From: Acholeplasmatales bacterium
Lineage (GTDB): Bacteria > Bacillota_I > Bacilli_A > Acholeplasmatales > Acholeplasmataceae
Assembly: GCA_031284585.1 (NCBI GenBank)
Contig: JAITXT010000009.1
Span: 1 to 64,000, forward strand
Direction of reading: 5' to 3'
DNA length: 64,000 nucleotides
A program made the position numbers and the translations under genes. This document shows positions 1 through 12,000 of the stretch, piece by piece. Below the pieces are notes generated by a model that saw only the letters and a program-made list of their open reading frames with translations, was not told where the DNA came from and did not search any database. The first letter of the stretch is position 1. Each line of letters starts with the position of its first letter.

Positions 1-3000
1 ATTTAACTTAAATTGTCCAGGAACAGTATTATTAGAGTCACTTAAAGTAATAGTTGATACCAAAGAAGAAGTATACAAAGTGCCAGTAGAAGAATAAGTA
101 GGATTTAAATCAAGTTCTATTCTACTTACCGATACGGAAATTAGAATAGATAAACTATCATTTGCTTTATATACCAATCTAAAGTAAGTATCTCCTCCTG
201 TGAATGCGTTTCTTCCAGTTTGATAAACAATATCAAAATCACTTAGGTTAGCAATACTGAAAGTTCCATGATTGTAGTTAGTATGTAATTCGATACCATC
301 TAGTTGAGCACTCTCAAACGCAAAATAAGAAGTCTTGTAAGGAAGTTGAGATAAAGTAAATTCAATAACATAAACTTCTTCACCCTTAATTCTAATCGTA
401 GCTCCAAAGGTTTCATAGTTATTTTGATCATCAGGAGTGAAAGTATAAGCATAGTTGACAGAACCTTTTCTAACAGTAGTAGCATCATCATCATAGGAGA
501 TAGTACCACTAGGTACATTAGGAGTAGATAAATAAGTTCTTAAATCAGGAAGTAAATCTCCCTCATATAAAGTTGGAAGATTAGTGAAATTGAAAGAGAA
601 ACTCTTCTTATCAACATTTAAAGTAACTCTAAATACAGATACTGGAAGAACATAGTTTGTGCTATCGCTTAAAGTAAATCTTGCGTCAAATTTATTACCT
701 ATTACACTAACATATGATGCAGGTAAGACCCAAGTAAAACTACCATAATCATTAGTAAATTCACTTAAACTAATACTAGATAAAAGCATAGTTGGGCTAT
801 ATTCAAATCTTGTTGAAATAATAGGAGTGCTAACTTGTCCTGTAATATCAAATTTTTGAATTACATAATTATACACAACTACAGTATCAAATTTATATAA
901 ATCAGCGTAACTAGAATCTAAAACTATTCTAACATAATAAGTTCCAGCATTAATTGGAGCATCACTAACATAAGATCCACCGCCAACACTATAACTAATA
1001 ACAAATGGAACACTGAAAGTATTAGAAATTTGAGCAGGTTTAGAACTTCCAGAATAAATTTCAGAACTCAAATTAGAGAATGTATAATCTGAGATAACTT
1101 GTTTCACAACGAAAGTAACATCAATCTCTTTAGTTGTATAATTAATAGTATCAGAACCAGTATATAATGCTCTATAAGTATTTTCACCTAATTGAATAGG
1201 AGTTACAACAGATAAGAATTCATACCCTTCTGGTAAAACTATATCAGTTAAACTTAGATCACTTTCCACTCTTAAATAAACTTCTGATAAAATAATATCA
1301 CTTACATTTGGCGTTAATTTATTAACAGTAACATCCAAAGTAGTGTAAACACCAAGATAAATAATTGTTACATAAGTATCTTCACCAGTGAAATAACTAG
1401 TTGCATTTTCATAAACTATACTAAGTAGGCTACTAGACACAATTTCAAAAGTTGAATCATTATAAATTACTTTAATTGATAAACCATTTCTATTGAAAAC
1501 ATCAAAACTATTATAAGTATCAACATATGAACTATTTTGTACTATACTAGAGATAGCTCTATCAACAATCGTTAAACTAATCTCGCCAGTTACAACTTGG
1601 TAATTAACTACATCATTTGGAGTAAACTTCCAAGTATATCTAGTGGTAGCACTAGATAAAATTTGTGGATCTAATTTAACAGTACCAAGAGAACTTTTAT
1701 CATTAGTTAATTCAATATCTTGAAGAGGAGTAGATGAATAAATAGTAGGTCCACTATAGGTTACATTAACCACTAAATTAATTTTAGTTACAACAACAAA
1801 TTCAGTAGTAGTACGAACAACTCCATTTTCTTCATATCTAATAGTAACATAAGTATCTGTTCCAACAAGAGAACTACCTACATTATAAACAATAGTTAAA
1901 TTACTGTAAGGAATAGTTTTTTCTTCACCATGATTGTATCTTGCTTTAACAATTAAACCAGCAGTATTAATAGTCTCAAAAGCTTTATAATTCACTGTGT
2001 TTAGATGTTTGTCAACATAAATGTCATGAAGAACTATTTCATTTCCAGAGATTAAAACACTATCATATACAGGAGAATAATTAGGATCACTAGGAATCCA
2101 TTTATAATCATATGAATTAGTTCCACTCTTAACTTTACTAGATGCTTCAATATAACTAAATGTACCAACAACATCAGTTGTTTGAACGACATAATTTCTT
2201 AAATTTGGTAAATTATCACCAACAAACAATTCTCCAAAGTCACTAAAAGTAAATGAATAAAGAACTGGATCAATATGTAATTCAATTGTAAACTCTGAAC
2301 CACTATAATAATAATTCTCTGTATCAACAAGTACATAACGTACTAAGTAATTTACTTGTGAAACAATCGGTTTTTCAGATAAATTAACCCAAACATAATA
2401 ACCGTAATCATCACTAAAATCACTTAAACTAATATTACTTAAAGTAATGTTATTTTGATAAGTTCTATGCTCAGAAAAACTAGGAGTAATTCCAGGATTT
2501 GGAGTATGTTCTTTTCTATTAATTGTAAATATTACATAAGTAGTAGTAAAAGTATATCTATCAGAATAAGAACTATTAAGTGCGATTCTTACATAATAAA
2601 CACCTGCATTAAGGGGAGTAGCAGATCCATAATTACTTTGAGTCTTGCTATAAGATAAATCAAAGGAAACAAGAGAATTTGTAATAGTAGGATACTGAGT
2701 TGAACCAGTATAAATTACCGAATTAGAGGTAAATTCATATGAGGAAATATTTGTCTTAGATACAGTAAATTGTTTTGTTATTTCAGCTAATCCTTGGAAC
2801 TCTTCATCTTCAGTATAAGAGACTTTTACACGGTATGTACCAGGTAGAAAATCATACGAAGATTCATCAAATGATACCCAACTTAAATTAACTAATTTTT
2901 CATAAACTGTAGTTAATAGTGCGTCAGTATCAGTAATAATACTAACAAAGTCTCCAATTTCATAAAGTGCATTATAATCTCTATTAGTAACATTAACACT

Positions 3001-6000
3001 TACGATAATAGGTATTTTATCAATAATTAATTCTGAATATGATTTTGTACCATCTCCACTATTAGAAGTTGCATATACAGCTAAGTAATAAGTAGTTCCA
3101 ACACTTAGTTCAAAAAGATTAAATACTACATAATTATTTGTAGTTAAAGTATATTCAAGCTCATCAAGACTACCAGGAGTTGTAGTCTCAAGACTATATT
3201 TAAATCCAGTAATCTGTGAACCATTACTAGCAAGAACACTAAGTTCAAATTTATATCCATCTGCTGAAATAATAGGACTTGATACAGTTACAGCTCCAGG
3301 AGGACTTACAACAACATCTAAATAAGTCGTTATATTTTCTATAAGACCCTTAGTATATTCAGTTACAGCTCTAATTGCAAAGTAATAATAATTTCCAGAC
3401 ACAAGACCAACACGGGTATAACTTGTAACATCACCAATATTTACCCAATCAAGATGATTAGAAGCAAATGATACTTCGTAGTAATCAACAGTTAAAAGAG
3501 TGTCAGGAGCAGTCCAACTATATGAAATAGATCCATTAGCATTTCCTGTACTAGAAAGATTAGTTACTTTAGGAGCAACTTCGTAAGCTTCAAATTTAGC
3601 ATATACATCAACGTTTTCATGAGTACCTTGAACAATAGAAGTAAATTCAGATTCAAAGAGTTGATCATTAAACCATCCCACAAATGAGTAACCATCTTTT
3701 GAAGGATCTTCTAGGGTAAATGTATCACTAAGAATATTAAATGTATAAGGATTAAGAACATTATTAACTCCACCATCTAAATAATAATTGATATTATAAT
3801 CAGTTAGTACCCATTTAGCCCATAAGACTAAATTACCTGTACTACCATGATAAACAACTTGAATCTTGTTTTTGTAATCTGAGGCTGTATACCAACCAAG
3901 GAATGTATATCCATCTTTAGTTGCATCTTCAAATTCAAACTCAGAACTTCTAATTGTATAATAATCAATATCACTGTTAGGATTAACAACATCATCTAAT
4001 ACTAATTCATAAGTTATACTATATTCAATTGGAAGATTTGCCATACTAACCAATGCGCTATATAAAATATTAGTCATTTGATCAAGACCAATAGATGCTT
4101 TTAATGCATTAACAGCATTAGCAAAAATTAAATCAAGTTCAATTTGAATATCAGTTTTTAAATCGAATTGTTCATAACCTTTATAAGTTGTTCCACCAAT
4201 AATAGTACCATTTCTCAATTTATCAATTGTTTCAACAAAATGAACTAAATCCAAATAAGTATTATATCTAAGTTGTGTGATATCTGAGATTGCACTTTCT
4301 AAATTCATGCCTAAAGCATCTCTTAACGTTTCAAACTTAGTAGTAGCTGTATCAAGTAATTCAAAATGTTCTTCCGTATAAATATCAAATTGCGATTTTA
4401 AAGGAAGTAGATCATAAGCATCTATAAATTCAGATGCATAACTAGGCCATACAGTAATTTCAAAGATTTCTGATCTATTTGAAGCGTTATCTTCTAATGC
4501 AATATAATATGTTCCACTTGGAAGATCTAGAGTCAAAGTACTTACTTGCCCAGTTGGAACTAACTCTTCATTAAATATTGTATCTCTATTGCTAGAAATA
4601 TAGTAACCATTAATTCTACTTCCACCAGCATCAGATAAATTATAAATAGTTCTAATTAAACTATTCGTAAATATAGTTCTACTATTTAAACTAATGACAG
4701 GAGCCTCTGTTTCAATGTTATCTACGACAACTAATTTTCTGTTTGAAATATTAGAAACACTATCCTTAGCAAATATGTAATAAGTACCAGCAGCACGATT
4801 GAAACTAAATTCCCCGTTCCATAATTGATCAATAGCTCCCGCATCCGGTACTTCAGGAGAAGTAAAGATACCAACATAGATGACAGGAGACTGTGAATCA
4901 GTAATCTGCATAACTATATCTTTGTTAACATTAGACCAACTAGCTCCATTAATTACGGTTGCTGAATTAATAATTGGAGCAACATTATCAATGAAACTCA
5001 CAACTAATGTTTCATACACTTCAGTTGAAGCACTATTAATAACATAAAAATTGTAACTATTATTTGAAGTTAATGAGAAAGTGGAAACAGCTGAATAAGT
5101 TCCCCCTTCACCTAATTTATATCTATAAATAACTCCATCAACTTCATTACTAACACTAACAGTAACTGTAACAGCTTTAGTTAAATCACTAGAATAATCA
5201 AGAGTGATACTAGGAGTAGATTTATCAATGTAAAGAACTTCAAAATAACTTATTGTAACGTTCCCTGCTTTATCAGTAACAGTCAAAACATAAGATCCAA
5301 GAGATAATTCTCCTAAAGAATAAGTTCCTGAAGTATCTATAGAAGTACTTTCAATAGTAACAGGACCTGATAATGTATAAGAATCAACATTAAGATCTGT
5401 AACATTAAATGAAACTTCTTTATCAACATTAGTCCAACTAGAATCATTAGTTATTTCTACTACAACAAAAGGATCAGTTGTATCAACTTTAGTAATAGCA
5501 AAAGATTGAACTACTTCATTACCTGCAATATCTACTACTCTAAACCAAATAACATCATAATCATCGGAAGAAATAACAACTCCAGGACCAGAATATTCTA
5601 AATTAATATCGTCTTCTGACCAACCATAGAAAATACTAAATTCATTGGCGTCACTTGCCGTAATAGTTATAGTCGATGTAGTAGCAAAAGTTCCTCCATC
5701 TATTGTTTCAGTGATTGTTCCAATTACTGGAGAAACAGAATCAATTTTAGGAATACTAATTGATTTATTAGTCTTGTTTTGAAGAAGATCCATAAAATGA
5801 ACATAATAAGTCACATTAGAAGTAGAATTATCGGTAATAAAATCATAAAATACTCCTTCTGTATGTCCTACAAGTAAATTACCATAGAAATCAGCAGTTT
5901 TATATTTAGTAGTATCTGAAGAGTTTGAAGAACTCGTATCGATATAATAACCTAACATACCATCTACATCAGATACAGTTATCGAAATCTTTCTTGATTT

Positions 6001-9000
6001 AGCATATTCATCCACAGTAGATAAAGAAACATTTAAAGATGTATTACTATTAACACTTGAACCAATATTTTCTATAATTGTTGACTTAGATAAACTTACA
6101 TTTCCAGCGTTATCAATAGCCCACAAATAAACAGTTCCAGCTCCAGCTATAGAAACAGTAGGAACAACATTTGGATTTTCCGATACTGGAACAGGAAGAT
6201 ATTGACTTTTTTCTAATGGTGCATTACCTTGAATAGTCGAAGTGTAACCATAAATACCACTCCCACCACCATCAGTAATACCGAAAGATGCAAAACCTTG
6301 TCCGCCAGTTAAGATACTTACAACAGGTGCGATATTATCAATTTTAGATTCATAATGAACGTATGGGGTTTCTGTTATATTAGCAGCTAAATCTTTAGCA
6401 TAGATATAGAAAATCCCGTTACCTGTAATATTAAAAGGTGAAGTAAATACTTCTAATCTTAATTCTTCAAGAGACATTTCACCGATTGCTACATAATATG
6501 TTAAATTAGTATTAGGTTCTGTGAAATTAAGAGTTCCAGATTTATTTTGATTTGACCATTCATTACTAATATTAATAATAGATTCTGAAGCAAATTCAGG
6601 GGAAACAGTATCTAACTTATCAATTTCAAAATTATGTACTTGAAGATTAAAAGTTGAAACGTTAGTATGAGCAACTATACCATAAGTTCCTTCTGTTAAA
6701 GCAATAGTTGTACTTTGAGTATCAAAATCTGGACCTTCCAATAAATAATTATCAAATCCCTCACCCATGACTAAATCATATGACACAACTTTTACACCAG
6801 GAATAGTTGAAAAGTAAACATTAACAGTTTTTGTTTCAGCACTTAACCAACCACTATTAAAAATAGTATTAACAACTGGTTCAGCATTAGTAATTATAAC
6901 ACCTAACTTCTTAACATTATTTCCATCACTTACATTTCCAGCTTTATCAGTAACTCTAACAAATATTGAGTAGTTTCCATTTCCAGAAACAACAAATGTA
7001 TAGTGCCCCGATTCATAGGTTATAGTTTCCCAATCATCAGCATTAAAACTATATTCAACTTTTGAAATATTACCAATTGTTGGGTCAGCATGTGAATCTT
7101 TTTCAGTTTGAAGTACATAATCACTTGTATTAATTTGAATAGTAACAGAACCGCTTGCGATATATTCATTTTCATCTAATAAAACCGCACCACTAATATC
7201 ATAAGTAGAAGTTGGTTTTACTTTATCAACAATGATATGAATAATACCAGGATTACCAATATTACCTGCTCTATCGATTTGTCTAATGTAGACCTCATTA
7301 TCTCCTAGTGCTGAAATATTAAGTAAAGAATCATAAGTAAAATAAGTAACACCTTTATCAAGACTATATTCTATTCTAATTACACCACTATCTTTCTTAG
7401 TAGCAAAACCAAGTTCTTCTACTTGAAGAAGAGCTATTTGAGCGTAATTATTAGTAGTATATCTACCTTCACTCAAATAGTTAGCATAAGAGATACTAGC
7501 ACTTGGAGCAGAAGGAGCAGTAGAGTCAAGTTGAGCTTGAATAATCAAAGAGAATTCATCGTTAAGAGAAGAAGAAATACCTAAAGTAGTTCTAGTAGCC
7601 CCATAAATTCTTACAATATCATTCATATTTTCAAGATAGAAATGGAAATCACTTCCATTACCATAAGGTACTATAGTTGCTGGACTATTGTTAATACGAT
7701 AAATCGTATCAGCAATCGTATCTGTAGTTTCATAATTAATAGTTCCATGAGAAATAATAATACGAACTAAACCATTAGTCCAACCAGTAACTTCAGTAAA
7801 TCTATAATAATATCTAGAATCTAAGAAGTCTCCTACAAATGTCGGATCACTATAAAAAACAAGAGCATTTAAATTAGCCACAGGAAGTGTACTACGATAA
7901 TCAAAAATAGCACTTGATTCTTTAAAAGGAACCCAAGAATTACTTTCTCCTGGAGTTTTACTAATCTCTATTAATTGAGCTTTCATAACAGGAGATGTAG
8001 GACGACTAGCTCTATAATTTTCAACAAGAAGATATTTTACAGTAAGTCTTTCAAGACCATCTTTAACGAAAGCAACATAATAAGCTTCATTTTCATCAAC
8101 TTGATAAGTTAATTCATCATTCCAGTTAGGAATAGCTGATTCAACAGCACCCAAACTATATACTTTAGCCCAACCATAACGAAGTCCTTTAATACCAAAT
8201 CCATCAGTTGCTCTTATTTCAAGTACAATATTATTAGTTAATACTACGGGATTACTACTAACAATATTAACTGTAGGAGCTGCACCATCTAGATTTATTT
8301 CTATCTCATTAACATCTGATGGCACTCCAGCTCTAGAAATAGTTCTAGCCTGAATATAATAAGTTCCTTCAACATTAGATTCTTGATCCCAAGCACTAAG
8401 GTTTAAATAATCAATAAATACATCTTCATCTTTTAATTTTGTCCATGAAGGATTTTCCCCTGAATAACGAATCTTTCTATATTCAAAATGATATCCATCA
8501 ATACCGATATTATTATCTTCAGCTGTAAAGAATACGGTTGCTTCATCAAGAGCCCAATTACCTTGATAATTTTTATCTAATTTAGGGGCTTTTGGTGCAG
8601 TTCCATCAATTACAACAATTATTTCAGCTGTATCACTAACAACTCCCCAAGAGTTGACAGATCTTACATATAAAGTATGTGTTTTATCGGCCACTAGTAC
8701 AAAGTAAGGGGTATTATCAGTAACAAAGAAATCACTTAATGGAACCCAAACTGGACTAATAAGGTTGGTTGCATATTCATATCTAGAAATAGTAGTATAT
8801 GAAGATGATGATAAAGTAGAAACATAAACATAAGTTTGAAGAGCATAATAACTCCTATTAATGTCATTTTCATTAATATCACTAATTTGCTCATAATTAA
8901 ATGTGGTTGTTCCACCTTGATCATCATAATAAGTCTTTATTGCACTACTTAAAACTGGAGATTCAGGTTTATCAGGTGTTTTAGTTACTGTTAAAGTGGT

Positions 9001-12000
9001 TGCTGCACTAAGTTCACCAAATACTGTAACGTTATAAAACTTTATTTCACCAGAAAAAGTAGTTTCTATTCTAGAAACACCTCTATCTAAATGAATAACA
9101 TCAACATGATCAGATGAACTTAAAGAATATGCATAATGAGAAAAATATTCAATTGGTGCGGTATGCAAATCTAAATATAATAAATCTTTATAAAAGATAT
9201 TAGAAGGTGCATTGTTATTAATATTTGAATTTATTTCACTAGATTCAAAAGTTGGTGAAGATGGAGGAACATGAGTTTGATGATTTGTAGGATATAAAGT
9301 TTTTTCAAATGTATACCAACCTAAATCTGCTGATAACCAGTAAATATCATCACTAGTTATACCAGGCAATCCAATCGTTTGGATATTATTTTTTAAAAAA
9401 CCAACTCTATCATTTACTCTTTTATCTAAAAGTAAAGTTGAAGCAATATTATTATTAGTTCCATCAACAGGGAATAATATCGCTAAAAAAGTTTGATAAT
9501 TACCAACACTTGAAGCATATTCATAAGTTGTTGTTCCATTTATGATTGCTCCAACAAAGATATAATTTGATATACTACCTGCGGTTGCAGTAACGATAGA
9601 AACTGTAGAATAATAACCACTTCTATAGGTAATAATGCCAGCAATACCTGCTGCACGTTTATTGGTCGCACTAGGAGTTACAACTCCTTTGTTAGCACAA
9701 GCATCGAAAGAAACATAATCTCCGCTTCCTACTATACCACCCGCTATTGTATTTGATACAGTAATAGTTCCATTATTAAAACAATCATAAAACTTTGTGT
9801 ATCTAGCTTGTGAAGAAAAACCAGCAGCATAAGAATTTTGAGAAACGATTGCTCCATTATTTGAAGAAGCAATTATTAATGTAGGATGTTCTGCAGTACC
9901 ATCAGTATTTCCAAATCCGGAAATATTATTTACACCTTCAACATTAATATTTACATTAACATTAATAATTGTAGAAGAAGTTGCTTTTCCAAATAGTCCA
10001 GCCGCATTATCACCACGACCAGGCATTCTTCCGCCTATATTTAAATTTTTAATGGTTGCTGCATTTAGATATCCAAATAATCCAGTTGGAGTATTTCGAT
10101 TCGTATGTATATTAGTAATCGAATAATTATGCCCATCAAAAGTACCACTAAATTTATTACTTTCTGTCTCACCTATAACAATAAAATTATTAGAAGGAAA
10201 TTCACTTTCTAGACTTAAATCAAGAGAGGTTCGTAAATGTACTGTTTTATATTCATAGTTTCTTCCTAAGTTAACACTTATTGCAAATTCATATAAATCA
10301 ACTACATCATTAATTTCCGTAACTTCTGCAGATTTAACAATATCAAACTCTTTTTCATCCTGAGGAACAGTAGGATTAACTTCTCTATTATATGTTCTTA
10401 AAGTCACATGACTTGATTCTGTAAATACCATACGAGAAGGAACTGACATTTCTGTTTCTACACCGTCACCAATTTGATAAGTTAACTTAGCAGTTGAAAA
10501 AGGAACAGAAACACTAATTGAACCAGTAGTTTTAAAATAATATTTTGGACTTGTAACTGCAGGATTAGAAAGTAAAATTGTCGCACTATCAAATGGTTTA
10601 TGTGAGATAGTAAAATCAGTAGATAATGCTGGATTAGCAAATCCTTCTAAATTAAACCAACTATTAAAATATGGAGTAAATTCTACGAATTCAGTTCTAA
10701 GTGCTTCCGCATTTGCGTTTAAAATATTTAAAAAAGCTGGACTTCCAAGATATTCACTATCACTAATACTTACAGCATCTCCAGCTTGAAATCCTACTTC
10801 TTGAGCAACTCTTTTTGTAATAGCCAAATATTGCGTCCATTCTATATTATACAAACTAACAAAAGTTCCCTCGGTTCCATTTGTGACTCCACCCAAATCT
10901 GATTGACCATCAATTTGGCTTTTTGAAATTCCATCTATTTTACCACCTACTACAGTCATACGGTAACAACCTAAAATATATTGTCCAAATCTGTCCCTAT
11001 GTTTAGTCCAGTTAGCAAATGCAGATTTTATACTAGCAGGATTCGTCGACCCAACATATGGATCAATTCTATACTCTCCACCATAATATGTATATACATT
11101 TTCAAGTCTAGAAGCGGCAGAACCATCATTACTAAAATTCATAATTGCAACTATTCCACCAGCTCTTGCTCCTAAACTATTTCCACGAGCTGAAATAATA
11201 GTACCATAGTTTACACAATTTTTTACAACAGCTGTACTATTCGCAACATCACCAATAATACCTCCAGCATGGTTACCCATAGCATCTACAGTACCATAAT
11301 TAACTGAGTTTAGAATAGTAACTTTATATCCATCATAAAGTCCACCTAATATTCCTCCAGCTCTATAAGTATAACCAAAAATATAACCTCTATTAACTGC
11401 CCCGATAATTGTAGTATTATTACCAGTTCCAAGTATTCCACCTTCTAACGTTTGACAATTCCAAAAATCAACGTCGGCCGTTAGATTATATAATAAACTA
11501 TTAAACGCTACTGATACAAATGCAGAATCACCCTGATTATTTTTTGTTAGACCCATCGATAAAGCATATGCCTCGCTTCGATTATAATTAGTTACATCAA
11601 AAAACTTTCCATATTTCGCTTCATTGAAATGATTTTCATAAAGTTTCCCAGAAGCATCTGTCATATCTACAGGAGCACGACCGCCTGATCTTCCGTCAAT
11701 TGTAACTGCTTCTTTTCCATCGATTAATTCATGTTTTCCGATTAAAGTTAAAGAAGAAATTACCGCTCCATCTAAGACACCAAATAAACCTGCTGCGCCT
11801 CCTCCATAAGTTGTTTCTGGTGCCGAATCGGCATTAAGATTTGGCTTGTAACCTCTTCCATAAATACCAGTAATAGTATGACTTAGACCATGAAAGATAC
11901 CGCCAAATTTAGAACCAGCAGTTCCCCTAAAAGAACCAATCTGATCGTAGTTGTAACTTCCTCTGAAACTTCCATAATTTTTTCCTGAAGCACCAAGGCC

